A DNA stretch of 64,000 nucleotides from Peribacillus frigoritolerans (GCA_030562215.1 JAUPFL010000001.1:3088501-3152500); one strand, 5' to 3'. Counted from the stretch's first letter, positions 48,507 through 61,059 are shown. Notes: generated from the sequence alone by a model not told the origin. Numbers and translations: made by a program.

Positions 48507-48765
48507 AAAAAATATATCTAATTCGTTCCGTGATAGAAAAATATCAGCTAAAACATATGGTGCAAAACCTAAGTAAAATAGCCGGTGTTTCAAGAAGCGG
48601 GACTAATTTAATGGAGCAATCAGGAGATATTCATTTGTTGATGACTCAACTCGTCATACTTCAACCACAACGGCCGCACTCTATACAAACCCTGAGCAGG
48701 AGAAGGCTAAAAAGGCTGCGAAACTGCTGGGAGAGAGAAGAACCAATTATCGTGAAAAGGATTAA
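48507..48765 (+). pseudogene. IS3 OrfB fragment joined to a second coding remnant
   Basis: 48513-48660 reads QKIYLIRSVIEKYQLKHMVQ and NLSKIAGVSRSGTN, the N-terminus of IS3 OrfB, which then ends. From about 48640 another frame reads FVDDSTRHTSTTTAALYTNP and EQEKAKKAAKLLGERRTNYR to a stop at 48762-48764. The latter looks like the C-terminal tyrosine segment of a phage-integrase-type recombinase, but this is tentative. A terminator (AAAGGaGAAG / CTTCgCCTTTTT) follows at 48764-48796. Confidence 0.5.
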
Positions 48766-48796
48766 AAAAGGAGAAGTTTCTAGTCTTCGCCTTTTT

Positions 48797-49347
48797 AGTT
48801 TGAAGTACAAAACAATGCCAAGTATAGTACTCCCTTATAGAGACACCTACCATTATTGGGATAAATTGTGATATCCTAACGAGTATTATTATAGGAATCC
48901 GTAAAAGCTAAAAATACAGGAATGGAAGTTGAGCTATAGATTTAGTATATAATTTACTCGTAGGCCAAGTTTCAATAAAATTCGAAAAGCCCATCCTTAG
49001 CTGGATGGGCTTTTCGAATTTTTTAATACACCATGTATAAAGTCTAAATCACGTTTTATGAGTAGGGATAATCTATAATATGGTAAAAACCAACTTTTCA
49101 ATACTGTTATTTAAGCAATCAAAGCTGAGTTTGTTTAAATTCAAAAATGAATTATGGGCATTTCGATGAATCCTCTATAGAAAGGCATTATTTGTGAATA
49201 AAATTCATTAATGAATTGACTGTTCTTAATGATAAGCGCTTTTTCATAAAAATGGGACTTGGCATGGGAGTTGCATAATCATAATAATAATAATAAGTAT
49301 AAAACAAACATGCACGATATGAAATTCGTTTATGTGGGGAGGGATAT
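48797..49347. other. Spacer with strong terminator and promoter of the CoA cluster
   Basis: AATTCGAAAAGCCCATCC / GGATGGGCTTTTCGAATT (48979-49025, T6) isolates the cluster. AATTCATTAATGAATT (49202-49217) is a perfect palindrome. TTGGCA (49259-49264), 17 bases and TAATAA (49282-49287) form a plausible promoter for the downstream genes. Confidence 0.55.
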
Positions 49348-50947
49348 ATGGTGCGAAAAACGATAAATAAACCATGGGAGCAATGGTATGTTGAAAGAAT
49401 GAAATCTATGAATCTACCGGAAATATCCGTCTATTCACTGCTTGATATAACAGCGGGTAAGTTTCCACACCATACAGCCATCATTTATGAAGACAAGTCC
49501 ATGGATTATAAGAATCTAAAAATGCAGGTAGACAAACTTGCAGGTAAATGGAGAGAAATGGGCTTTGTTAAAGGTGAACGGATTGGACTGATGATGGCCA
49601 ACAACCCTTATTTCATAATCAGTTATTATGCTGCCCAGGCGCTAGGTCTGTTGGTTGTACAAATAAATCCTATGTATAAACCGCGGGAACTATTGCAAAT
49701 TTTGATTGACTCGGATACCAAGAATATTGTATTTGACCAAACGGCCGCAAATACAATCGAAGAAACGAAAACGATATATGAATTTGATGTTTGCATTGAT
49801 ACGAAAAATGATCATAATGGCTCTTATTCCCTTCAAATGATGATTGAAACCGGGGATGCCATCAAGAAGCCCGAAGTGATAAGCCCGCATGAAGATACTG
49901 CAGTCATCAATATACTGGCGGCACCACTGGGAAGATGAAGGGTGTCATGCTTACTCACCATAATTTAACCTCCAATGTCATGCAGAGCTTTGAAATGTAT
50001 GGGGATTCCCTGAAACCTGGTGAAGAAATCGTTTTGGCAGCAACGCCTCTTTATCATGTTTATGCAATGACAAGTGCAATGAATCTAGGTATCTATATTG
50101 GAGCTGCCATCCTCTTATTTCCTAAATTCGAACTTGAAGATGTACTTACAAAAATAAAAAAGTATCGTCCGACTTTCTTTCCGGGAGTTCCAAAGATGTA
50201 TAACGCTTTCGTCAATCATCCAGGAATTGAAAACTATGGACTGAATTGTTTAAAAAGTTGTTCTAGTGGATCGGCGCCGCTGCCGGTTGAAGTAATTAAG
50301 CGATTTGAGGAGCTGACCGGCGCCAAAATCGGAGAGGGTTTCGGTTTGTCGGAGGCTTCACCTTCCACTCATCGTAATCCGCCTTTCGGAAAAAGGAAAA
50401 TAGGAAGCATTGGCATCCCTTTTCCAGGCACGGACTGTATGATCATTGACGATGAAAATAATGAAGTGCCAAACACATGCGTCGGGGAATTGCTCATAAA
50501 AGGTCCGCAAATCATGAAGGGTTATTGGAATAACGAAGCCGAAACCAAAAAGGCCTTACAGAATGATTGGCTATATACTGGTGATCTTGCTGTGATGGAT
50601 GACGAAGGATATTTCTATATCGTCGGCAGGAAAAAGAAATGATCATCGTCGGAGGCTTCAATATTTACCCGCAGGAGGTAGAAGGGGTTCTGTATGAACA
50701 TCCGGCAATTAAAGAGGCAGCTGTGGTTGGCATCCCCCATAAAGAAAAAGGAGAAATAGTGAAAGCATTCATCGTACCTAAAGAAAGCGCTTCCGTGGAT
50801 CTTGAAGAAATAGAAGGATATTGTTATTCCCAATTGACGCCATATAAGGTACCAAAAGTATTTGAATTGAGAAAAGAACTTCCGCGAAATACAGTGGGTA
50901 AACTATTAAAAAGATTGTTAGTTAAAGAGGAATTAGAAAAGGATTGA
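49348..50947 (+). CDS. Acyl-CoA synthetase (AMP-forming) 1, two apparent frameshifts
   Basis: About 533 residues. LMMANNPYFIISYYAAQALG, the P-loop [52 protein letters not shown] and terminal ELPRNTVGKLLKR are the full ligase motif set. A missing C near 49906 breaks the P-loop, and A5 at 50631-50635 should be A6 (GRKKEMIIVGGFNIYP). It activates a carboxylic acid to its CoA thioester, first step of the cluster. Substrate unknown; medium/long-chain or aryl acid. Confidence 0.9.
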
Positions 50948-51041
50948 AAGAGGGGAAATGTGGTTCCAACCATCTAAGTCGAAACATACTTTGGATGGTC
51001 TGCCAGTTTGCGAACAAAAATAAAGAAGAGGAGGGATTCAT

Positions 51042-52309
51042 ATGCGTTGGGTTGTTCTCATTCTATTATTCTTTGGAGCCGTCATCAATTTTGCAGATAA
51101 ATCGATCGTGGGACTCGCAGCTGTTCCCATCATGAAGGAATTCAATCTTACCTATGCGGAGTGGGGGGCTTGTTGGAAGCAGTTATTATTGGCTCTACCC
51201 AGTAACAGGGATTTTTGGGGCAGCTTGGGCTGATCGGCTGGGGGCTAAAAAGTGCTTGGGTTCATCATGCTGACATGGACTGTTTTGCAATTCGGCGTTT
51301 TAGCCATTACCGCTCTTCCATTATTAATACTATATAGGATTTTACTTGGCGCATTCGAAGGGCCTTATAGTCCAATTGCTTACAGTCATGCCGATAAGTG
51401 GTTTCCGCCGAAGCTGAAAGGTTTTGCCAATTCGGTAGTTGTTGGCGGAGGGACCGTTGGTGCGATGATCGTGGCACCGATCCTCGTTTCCTTAATTACG
51501 ATATTCGGCTGGAAGGCTGCCTTTGCCGCTCTTGGAGGAGCAAGCCTTGTTTGGTTCTTCCTCTTTCAATTTTTAACAAAGGAAAATCCAGTTGAAGTAT
51601 ATGAAAACGTTCAAAAGAAAAAGAAACTAAAACTGGAAAAAATAAAAGTGAAAGACTTTTTGCTGCTATTGGCTTCACCTACTGCTTTGTTTACTACCCT
51701 CGCTTATTTTTCAACGTATATTTTAGTTGTTTGGTTTTCTGTTTGGCTTCCGATTTATTTAGTCGAAGCCGTAAAAATGACTCCAGGTCAAATGGGAACC
51801 AGCGTTGCGATAATCGGGGTCGTTTCCGTATGTATTTATATGGGTGTTTCGATGGCGTCTGATCATTTATTCAAGAAGAATCAGAATTGGCGATCATCAA
51901 GGGTATTCGTCGTTGCGGGCGCCATGATTCTTGGTGCATTGTTCTTTTCCTCAATCATGGTATTTCAAAATCCAATCTGGGTGATAGTCGCCATGTGTTT
52001 AGCAAAGGGTCTTACATACGCCATTTTACCAATTGGACCAACGATCATGATCAATGAAATGCAGGAGCGGGGGGATTGATGACAAGTATCTTAACATCAT
52101 CAGGAAATCTTGCAGGCATTATTGCACCTCTATTAACTGGCTATATCATAAGTTTAGCTGGAGGAAATCAACTATTGGGTTATAACCTATCGATATTGTT
52201 CATGGCCATCCTTGTCCTGGCTTTTGGCATCCTGTTTGCGATATTCGTTAAACCGGCCGGGAAACTTAATAATAAAAGTTCGGATAACTTTGACCTTAAG
52301 TCCTCATAA
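51042..52309 (+). CDS. MFS carboxylate transporter (ACS-like), three apparent frameshifts
   Basis: About 422 residues, twelve helices. MRWVVLILLFFGAVINFADK is the anion:cation symporter-type N-terminus; WADRLGAKK follows helix 2. Breaks: G6 at 51163-51168 (one extra base), near 51252 (one missing) and G6 at 52069-52074 (one missing). Correcting them gives EWGLVGSSYYWLYPVTGIFG and ERGGLMTSILTSSGNLAGII. It probably imports the acid used by the flanking CoA ligase. Confidence 0.83.
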
Positions 52310-52403
52310 GCAGGCGGAACCTGCTTATATTCAATGAAATTGGTGAAATGAAGGAATGGCTTCAAATAATGGTGTGAATAAAAGGAAAAGGAGCGGATGG
52401 GAA

Positions 52404-53574
<1,171 letters not shown>

Positions 53575-53686
53575 TTTTTATAGCAGAAAAACAATGAATT
53601 TAACACAGCATTCAGCCCTATATGCCCTATGAAGAAAACTTGTCAATGGATACTATACATGAACAGAACTGAGGAGGAATAAACTC

Positions 53687-54835
53687 ATGACAATCACTTT
53701 AACTAAGGAAATGCAGCAAATGAAGGAAATGATCCGTAATTTTGTTGAAAGGGAGGTGGAGCCCTTCGCCATACAAATTGAAGAAGAAGATGCCATCCCG
53801 GAGCATTTGGTGGAAAAAGCAAAAGACCTTGGCTTATTCGGGATAAGCATTCCCGAACAATACGGTGGAATTGGCTTAAATGCGGTGGGAAAGGCTACCG
53901 TATTAGAGCAGTTAGGGAGGACCCATAATGGTTTCGTTTCATTAATAAGCGCTCACACCGGGATTGGCAGTACAGGTCTGGTTAAGCTAGCATCCGAACA
54001 TTTGAAAAATAAATACTTGCCTGAAATGGCAGCAGGCACGAAAATTGGCGCCTTTGCTTTATCTGAACCCGGAGCGGGATCGGATGCAACCAATTTGGCA
54101 ACGAGTGCAGAAAAGAAGGGTGATTACTGGGTGATGAACGGGACGAAACATTTCATCACGAATGGGCCGATAGCTGATGTTTATACCGTATTCGCTTTAA
54201 CGGATAAAGATAAAGGGGCAAAGGGAGGGATTACTGCTTTTTTAGTGGAAAGAGACTTTCCAGGTTTGAATGTCGGCAAAAAGGACAAAAAAATGGGGTT
54301 AAGAGGATCATATACCTCACAGGTCATTTTTGAGGATTGTATCATACCAGAAGAAAATGTAATCGGCGAAGTTGGAATGGGATATATCTCTGCACTTAAA
54401 ATTTTAAGTGAAGGGCGGGTAGGATTGGCTGCAAGAGCAGTGGGTTCAAGTGGTAAATTAATTGAATTATCAGCTAAATATGCAAAAGAGCGCATCCAAT
54501 TCGGTAAACCAATCGCAGACAACCAAGCGATTCAATGGATGCTTGCTGATATGGCAACCGAAACGGAAGCTGCAAGAGCATTGACGATGATGGCGGCACA
54601 AAAGATTGATGAAGGAAAAAAAGTGATCAAGGAAGCCTCAATGGCAAAACTGTTCGCTTCTGACGTTTTTAATCGGGTGGCGGATAAAGCGGTCCAAATT
54701 CATGGTGGTATGGGATATATGGCTGAATATCCAGTTGAACGTTTCTATCGGGATGCCCGCATAACGAAGATCTATGAAGGAACGAATGAAATCCAACGTT
54801 TAATCATTGCAAGAAATGTTTTGGAAGAGTGTTAA
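53687..54835 (+). CDS. Acyl-CoA dehydrogenase
   Basis: 382 residues, RBS GAGGAGGAA. GAFALSEPGAGSDATNLATS and YWVMNGTKHFITNGPIADVY are the FAD/substrate motifs; YPVERFYRDARITKIYEGTNEIQRLIIAR carries the catalytic Glu and tail typical of short/medium-chain enzymes. Intact. It introduces the alpha-beta double bond. Confidence 0.97.
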   Translation: MTITLTKEMQQMKEMIRNFVEREVEPFAIQIEEEDAIPEHLVEKAKDLGLFGISIPEQYGGIGLNAVGKATVLEQLGRTHNGFVSLISAHTGIGSTGLVKLASEHLKNKYLPEMAAGTKIGAFALSEPGAGSDATNLATSAEKKGDYWVMNGTKHFITNGPIADVYTVFALTDKDKGAKGGITAFLVERDFPGLNVGKKDKKMGLRGSYTSQVIFEDCIIPEENVIGEVGMGYISALKILSEGRVGLAARAVGSSGKLIELSAKYAKERIQFGKPIADNQAIQWMLADMATETEAARALTMMAAQKIDEGKKVIKEASMAKLFASDVFNRVADKAVQIHGGMGYMAEYPVERFYRDARITKIYEGTNEIQRLIIARNVLEEC

Positions 54836-54903
54836 ATGTACTGCTTTATTCGGGCAGGCAGCCTTTTGCCCAAGTATCTGGTATTTCAAGGGGGAGGAAC
54901 GAA

Positions 54904-56087
54904 ATGGGAGAAGATATCGTGATCGTGAGTGCTGTACGAACACCAATTGGTAGGTACGGTGGAGCATTTAAAGAGATTAGTTCCGGTCATTTAGCTAGCA
55001 TTGCCATTAAAGAAGCGATAAAGCGGGCAAATATCGCAGCTGAACAAGTGGACGAAGTCATTTTAGGGGAGGTTAGGCAAACGACCGAATCCTCGAATGT
55101 CGCGAGGGTGGCGGCATTGCGATCAGGGATTCCCGATTCTGCACCGGCTTTTACGGTAAACCGGTTATGTGCATCTGGAATGCAAGCCATCACCTCAGCA
55201 GCACAGCAGATAAGCTCAGGTCAAGCAAATATAGTCGTTGCCGGCGGTACGGAAAGCATGAGTCGCGCACCGCTTTATTTAAGAAGTGCCCGTTTTGGGG
55301 GAGACAGGACCAAGCTAGTTGATTCTAATACTGAAGCTGGGCAGCAACCTCAAGAAATTTATGGGGAAAGTTTGGGGATGGGAATCACCGCTGAAAATGT
55401 CGCACAGCGATACAACATTTCAAGGAAGAACAAGATGCCTTTTCAGTGGAAAGTCAACGAAGAGCGGCGCAAGCGATGGAAGAAGGAAAGTTCAAAGATG
55501 AAATCGTTCCTGTCCAGGTCTCTGACAGGAAGAGTACGGTTATCATTGAAACGGATGAATATCCACGCCCGGACACCACAATGGAAAAGCTTGCAAGCTT
55601 AAAACCGGCATTCAGGGAAAACGGGACCGTCACTGCCGGTAATGCTTGTGGCCGTAATGACGGAGCGACTGCATTGGTATTAATGAAAGCCAGTGAAGCG
55701 GAACGGTTGCAATTACAGCCAATTGCAAAGATTGTCGATTGGGCGACTGCTGGAGTTTCTCCTGAAGTGATGGGGATTGGTCCAGTACCAGCCGTTGGAA
55801 AACTTATGGAGCGCACCGGGAAAAAAGTAGAAGAAATTGGGCTTTTCGAATTAAATGAAGCGTTCGCTTCACAGGCATTGGCAGTAATCAGGGATTTATC
55901 GTTAGATGAAAACAAGGTTAATGTAAATGGTGGAGCCATTGCACTTGGGCACCCAGTCGGTTCAACGGGCGCCCGGATCGTGACAACACTAATATATGAA
56001 CTGATTCGCAGAAAAGAAAAATATGGAGTTGCTACACTTTGTGTTGGCGGCGGACAGGGAATGGCCATCATGATTGAAACGATATAG
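54904..56087 (+). CDS. Acetyl-CoA acetyltransferase (thiolase) 2, apparent frameshift
   Basis: About 395 residues. ATG 54904 with GGGGGAGG; the 5' 75 bases of the longer reading overlap the dehydrogenase end. [15 protein letters not shown] (nucleophile), [20 protein letters not shown] (His) and CVGGGQGMA (second Cys) are complete. GG at 55424-55425 should be GGG to join NISR to [14 protein letters not shown]. Only moderately similar to thiolase 1, so a different chain length or a biosynthetic role is possible. Confidence 0.93.
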
Positions 56088-56173
56088 TCCAACGATAAAG
56101 GAGTGGAAACCCCATACGTTTCTGCTCCTTTCCGTATATAAGTTGAATCGCGCATAAGTGAGGGGGAGGAAGA

Positions 56174-56578
56174 TTGCCAGTTGAAGTGGAGGATATTCGG
56201 AATCAATTCGAAAGTAGTGCATTCTTTTCACATATTGGGTTTGAAATCATCCGGTTTGAAGAAGGTAATGTAACTATAAAGCTAAACATTGAAGAACACT
56301 TACTTAATGTCAATGGAACACTGCACGGGGGCATTCATGCCACCATGCTGGATACCATTCTGGGAATGGTGACTCGTTCCGTCACCAAATCTAAAGTCGT
56401 GACGACAAGCTTAACTGTACATTATTTAGCCAGCATATCAAGCGGGGAACTATTTGCGGAAGCAAAAGTCCTGCAAAAAGGATACAAAATAGCCTTTACT
56501 GAAGGAGAAATAAAAGATGCTGAAGGCAACATCATTGCGAAGGGCACAGGAATTTTTAAAATCATTCGTGATAAATGA
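56174..56578 (+). CDS. PaaI-type hotdog thioesterase
   Basis: 134 residues, TTG start with GGGGGAGGAAG. NVNGTLHGGIHATMLDTILG is the hotdog HGG motif with its catalytic Asp. Such proteins hydrolyse stalled acyl- or aryl-CoA esters and release CoA. Position between thiolase and ligase supports a housekeeping role for this pathway. Confidence 0.9.
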   Translation: MPVEVEDIRNQFESSAFFSHIGFEIIRFEEGNVTIKLNIEEHLLNVNGTLHGGIHATMLDTILGMVTRSVTKSKVVTTSLTVHYLASISSGELFAEAKVLQKGYKIAFTEGEIKDAEGNIIAKGTGIFKIIRDK

Positions 56579-56649
56579 GGCAAGGATGATCAAGTTGGCT
56601 GACAAGTGACTATGCTCCATTTTAATAGAAAAGAATGAGGTGTGAAAAA

Positions 56650-58243
56650 TTGACTAGAACTTGGCATCGATTTTATCCTAAAGAAACCCCTGCTGAAATT
56701 GAGATTCCAGTATTGTCATTATATGGACTCCTTGAACGTTCAGCCCGACTTTACCCAACCTGCAAGGCCGTGATAGATGGGGATCGGGAAATGACATATA
56801 TGGAATTAAAGGAAGCCTCAGATCGTTTTGCTGTGAATTTAGACAACCGTGGATTTCAAAAAGACGATCGTATAGCAATCATGCTGCCAAATTGTCTAGA
56901 ATATATCATTGCCTATTATGCCATTCATCGTTTGGGGGTATGGTCGTTCAAGTGAACCCACTGTATCAGTCAAGTGAATTGGACTATATATTACAGGATT
57001 CCGGAGCCAATTGGTTCATTGGGTGTGAGGTACAACGGGAAAAATTAGTGCTAACAAGTTTTTCTGACAGGTTAACGTTCATATCAGCCGAGCAATTAAT
57101 CGAAACTGGAACTGATTTATCAAGTAAAGTTAAGGAACTCCCTGCTCTGGATATCGACCCCAAGGAAGCTGTGGCTGTTCTTCAATATACAGGGGGAACA
57201 ACAGGGAAATCAAAAGGGGTCATGCTCACGCATTTTAATTTGATCTCGAATGTATTTCAAGACTTTGCCTTCACGGCAAATGCCCTTCAACTCCAAAGTC
57301 CTGGCGAACGGATGCTTGGATTGACCCCATTATTCCATGTGTTTGGAAATGGAAGATTGAATAGTGCCATATATGCCGGATCAACTTATATCACATTAGA
57401 GAAATTTGAAATAAATAAGGTGGTAGATTTGATTCGAACACATCGGCCAACCATTTTTCCTGGTGTCCCGACCATGTATATTGCTTTATTGAATCACCCG
57501 GATTTAACGGCGGACGATTTATGCTGCTTTAAGTACTGCAGCTGTGGTTCTGCCCCGCTCCCGGTAGAAATCATTCAACAGTTCGAAAGAAAATTTCGGG
57601 TTACAATATTGGAAGGATTCGGAATGTCGGAAACTTCACCCACTACACACCGTAATCCAGTCATAGGACAGAAAAAACGGGGAAGTATCGGAATCCCATA
57701 CCCAAATACCGATGCTAAAATCGTCGATTTGAAAACAGGAGTTGATGAATTGCCAGCAGGAGAAAGAGGCGAACTGATCATTAAAGGTCCGCAAGTAATG
57801 AAGGGATATTGGAAAAATCAGGAGGAGACGGCAACAGCTTTGCGGGATGGTTGGCTTTACACTGGGGATATCGCTAAGATGGATGAAGATGGATATTTTT
57901 ATATCGTAGGCAGGAAGAAAGATATGATCATTACAAGCGGTTATAATGTTTATCCAATCGAAGTCGAAGATATTATTTATCAGCATCCAGCCGTAAAAGA
58001 GACATGTGTATATGGAGTATTGGATTCATACCGTGGGGAAACGGTAAAAGCGGCCATAGTTTTAAAGAAAGGAAAGTCAGTGCCGGAGCAGGAAATCAGG
58101 GGTTTTGTGAGCAGCGACTGGCCAGATATAAAGTGCCGCGAAGTTTTGAGTTCAGGGAACAACTGCCAAAATCTGCTGTAGGAAAAATATTGCGTAGAAT
58201 ATTAATGGAGGAAGGAGCACAAAGCCCTACTGTAGGGGAAAGA
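56650..58243 (+). CDS. Acyl-CoA synthetase (AMP-forming) 2, two apparent frameshifts
   Basis: About 532 residues; TTG 56650 with GAGGTG seems the start. Motifs [56 protein letters not shown] and [14 protein letters not shown] are all present. G5 at 56934-56938 should be G6 ([12 protein letters not shown]) and T4 at 58103-58106 should be T5 ([17 protein letters not shown]). Homologous along its length to ligase 1; the pair may split substrate range. Confidence 0.92.
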
Positions 58244-58284
58244 TAATCCCATTTCATTTATCGTTAGGAAGCTTATATGAAGCG

Positions 58285-58332
58285 CTAAATAAGTGAAACC
58301 TTTTTTCGAGGTTCCCCTTATTTAGGGTTTTT
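58285..58332 (+). terminator. Terminator of the CoA cluster
   Basis: CTAAATAAG / CTTATTTAG outer arms and AACC / GGTT inner arms, then GGTTTTTC. Confidence 0.7.
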
Positions 58333-58359
58333 CTATCATATTCTTTATAGACTATAAAA

Positions 58360-59156
58360 CTACTTTCCTTTTAGGGGAATTTCAAATGAAGTCCCATCCA
58401 CCAATAATTCATGAGACTCACCATCCGCTATATCATCGGTAGTGAAAGAAAAGGAATCGAGCCGTTCGAAGTTTTCCTCGGGATCAACCAATAAGCCAAT
58501 GGTGCCTTTTCTCATTTCTCCTGGTTGGTAGTCTGATCGACTTACTTTTTTGTCCCCATAAAAGTATCTCCGGAATGGATGAAATTTTTAGAAGGCACAT
58601 CATATGAAAGGTAATCATTGAAAGTAACATTTTCCATGCTGAAGAACTGAAGTTCCTTCGAATCTTCATTTTCAACAGAATAAGTTATCTCTAGATAAGA
58701 AACCTCTTCATCGATATCCGTTTTAGACAACGCCGCCTGTTGATCGATTTCCTCCATGGATAAATTCTCTTTATAATATATCGAATAGGCCTCTTCAAAA
58801 CTCAATCCCGTATAGGGCTTGAGCTCCTCCTTCGCTTCATCTGTGAGTGAAGATAATTGAATCCTGCGGATATCCTTGACTGTGATGACCATGGGTGCCA
58901 ATTCAAATGATTCATTAATGGACTTCGTTTCTAGTAATGTGAAGGTTCCCCAATTTTTATGGTGAACCTTATCGCCGACTTTTTTAGATGGGTCCCGCCA
59001 TATTCCTCCACCTCAGCAATTTTAGATTCCTTTGTTTCCGGATTTTTCCCTTTTTCAGTTTTATCGCTCTCGAAATAATTGTAGGCAATTACACTTAAAC
59101 AAGTAAGCAATAAACCAACCATTGCCGAATTGATCCAACTTTTACGAATACTTCAT
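58360..59156 (-). CDS. Membrane-anchored protein of unknown function, three apparent frameshifts
   Basis: Probable start at 59156 (GGGAGTG upstream), then SIRKSWINSAMVGLLLTCLS and VIAYNYF, one N-terminal anchor. A charged linker leads to VGDKVHHKNWGTFTLLETKS and an Ig-like extracellular domain (MVITVKDIRRIQLSSL, VSYLEITYSVEN, ending LLVDGTSFEIPLKGK). Breaks lie near 59150, at an A-run near 58985 and near 58555. About 265 residues; the domain resembles DUF4352/DUF5067-type lipoprotein domains, at low certainty. Confidence 0.6.
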
Positions 59157-59465
59157 CACTCCCTGTCTTAACTTTGATGTCAAAGAATAATATACCATTT
59201 TTTTTTGCAAATGAAGGAAAGAAGAGTGCCCAAGAGATCGTGGTTTTTTATTACCGAAAAATTCCATTTTCCCACTGATTTGAGGTTCCCTGTCCTTGAT
59301 AATGATTTCTCAGCTACAGTACAAGCCGTTTTATAAAAGAGTCATATTATATAACGAAGGGGAAATCTTGAAAAAATGAGAACATGCTTTTATTCTTCTA
59401 TTGTTTTTTCATCCCTGGAAACCTCTCTCTAGTAACAAATTATCATAAAAGGAGACGTTTAGGGA
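59157..59465. other. Divergent intergenic region
   Basis: No gene seen. It holds promoters for the two divergent flanking genes. Confidence 0.4.
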
Positions 59466-60038
59466 ATGTGGCCAATTAACAATGGTAAGGAAAGGATACA
59501 TCTGCCGAATAAAAGTGCAATGCTGTCCCGGCAAGAGATAAAAGCCATTGAGTCCTGGATATCTCAAATAGGGATATTCCAATTTTATAAAACAGCTGGA
59601 CAAAAAATGTCTACTGCCAGAAAAACGCTAAAGTTCAAGTATAAAATCATTGGGCATGGATTTAACCGGGTCGTCTATGATTTAAATAATGGCTATATAT
59701 TAAAAGTTGCATTTTCAGAAGTAGGATTAATCAGCAATGCAAACGAAGCCTATATATATAATAACTGTAATGAGAAAGTCAAAAAGTATTTATGTCCGGT
59801 TAAGGAGTATGGGACGGGCTGGATTATCATGAAGAAGGTGGACACGAACGTACCGTTTGCAATCAAGGAATATACGAAACTGATCAAGTTGGAATTGAAT
59901 TTTCTAAGGTACGGAATTATTCCAATAGATTTGCGTTTGGATAATGTCGGATATAACGGGAATGATGAAATGGTTGTCATTGATTACGGTCTATTCACAA
60001 TGGATCTCAAAAGCCCTGTGCTGCGATGGTTTGTTTGA
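59466..60038 (+). CDS. Small protein-kinase-like protein
   Basis: 190 residues. IGHGFNRVVYDLNNGYILKVA (about 63-83) looks like a glycine loop plus the beta3 lysine. WIIMKKVD resembles the hinge, and IDLRLDNVGYNGNDEMVVIDYG near the end mimics the catalytic loop (D-x4-N) and DFG (here DYG). The C-lobe is almost absent, so this is a minimal or inactive kinase fold like those of Bacillus YrzF/RIO-type proteins. Target unknown. Followed by a terminator. Confidence 0.65.
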   Translation: MWPINNGKERIHLPNKSAMLSRQEIKAIESWISQIGIFQFYKTAGQKMSTARKTLKFKYKIIGHGFNRVVYDLNNGYILKVAFSEVGLISNANEAYIYNNCNEKVKKYLCPVKEYGTGWIIMKKVDTNVPFAIKEYTKLIKLELNFLRYGIIPIDLRLDNVGYNGNDEMVVIDYGLFTMDLKSPVLRWFV

Positions 60039-60149
60039 TGATGGGGGTATCTGCAAGAAAAATATATAATGGAGATCAAATGAAATGATTAGACGAAGCG
60101 GTGAATTTTCTGAACTGTTCTTGATTATATCGAATTATCTAAATGAAAG

Positions 60150-60190
60150 AAGCATGTTACAATTGGCTTTTTTTGTGTAACATGCTTTTT
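60150..60190. terminator. Terminator between convergent genes
   Basis: AAGCATGTTACA / TGTAACATGCTT hairpin with T6. Confidence 0.9.
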
Positions 60191-60198
60191 TATCCGGT

Positions 60199-60614
60199 TC
60201 AAAGGACCATAACTGATGATACAACGCTTGCCACTTTTTTATCATTTTGAAATAAATCTGCGAGTACATAAGCTGTTTTTTTTCCGATTCGGTCAACTTT
60301 TGCTTCAACTTGTACGTCTCCTAATCTTACTGGTCGATGAAAGGTAGTATGTAAATCAATGGATGCGAAGGATTGTCCAATGCTTAATTTAGAAGATATC
60401 GCATAAGCCATTATGATATCTGCTGCAGAAGTGACAAAACCACCCATTGCTACACCATTTCCATTTATAAATTTATCATCCACTTTCCATATTCCCCTTG
60501 CAATTCCATCCTGGGCATAATTTGCTTCAATCTGTAACGTAAAATCACAATTCGGTGGCTGTTTACCCTCTGTTATAACTTGTAAAAGCTCGTGTCCTTT
60601 AAATGATTCCCCAT
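60199..60614 (-). CDS. PaaI-type hotdog thioesterase 2, apparent frameshift at the start
   Basis: ATG 60614 has AAGGGGGT at proper distance, but one G is missing in the run read as C4 on + at 60609-60612. Then the frame ESFKGHELLQVITEGKQPPN is open through to MVL. NGNGVAMGGFVTSAADIIMA is the hotdog motif (Gly-Gly, Asp). 138 residues. Not in the catabolic cluster and divergent in sequence from the first thioesterase, so it may serve another CoA ester. Confidence 0.82.
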
Positions 60615-60744
60615 TAAATTACCCCCTTGAATAAGTTGAAACTACAGAATATTCTAACATATATCTTAATGTCAATGAAGTTGTTGATTTACAAATAAAG
60701 TAATTAGAGATCCGAAACAAGAAATGTAATTTGGTGGTGGTCTT
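60615..60744. other. Upstream region of thioesterase 2
   Basis: A+T-rich, presumably its promoter; borders the repeat array. Confidence 0.4.
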
Positions 60745-61050
60745 GATTTCCACTCCAGGAACTCGCTTTCCGCGGGCGGTCTCCCCTAGACACGTTTTTC
60801 CCGCAGGGGTCTCGTACCTTTTGTTTCATTCAACTTTGTTTTATTTAGATAGAATCCTTTTGTCTACAAACTAGATAATTTTTGTTTGCCGACAGTCTTT
60901 TTTGTGGGTTTATAAAATGGGAACGTTGATTTCCACTTCAGGCACTCGCTTTCCGCGGGCGGGCGGGAGCCTCCTCGGCGCGCCTGCGGGGTCTCCCATG
61001 CCACGCTTTTCCCGCAGGAGTCTCGTACCTTCCGTTCCAATCAACTTTGT
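60745..61050. repeat. Two forward copies of a GC-rich Bacillaceae repeat
   Basis: Copy A1 (60745-60840) and A2 (60928-61050) both begin gatttccact-caggcactcg and share CTTTCCGCGGGCGG and TTTCCCGCAGGrGTCTCGTACCTT. A2 retains a centre (CCTCCTCGGCGCGCCTGCGG) that A1 has lost. No coding potential. Confidence 0.85.
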
Positions 61051-61059
61051 GTTTTAAAA

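Noticed and set aside
49225..49245. CcpA (cre) site TGATAAGCGCTTTTTCA before the CoA cluster
   Set aside because: Centre looks right, but the half-site spacing is one base off the consensus; too weak to claim.
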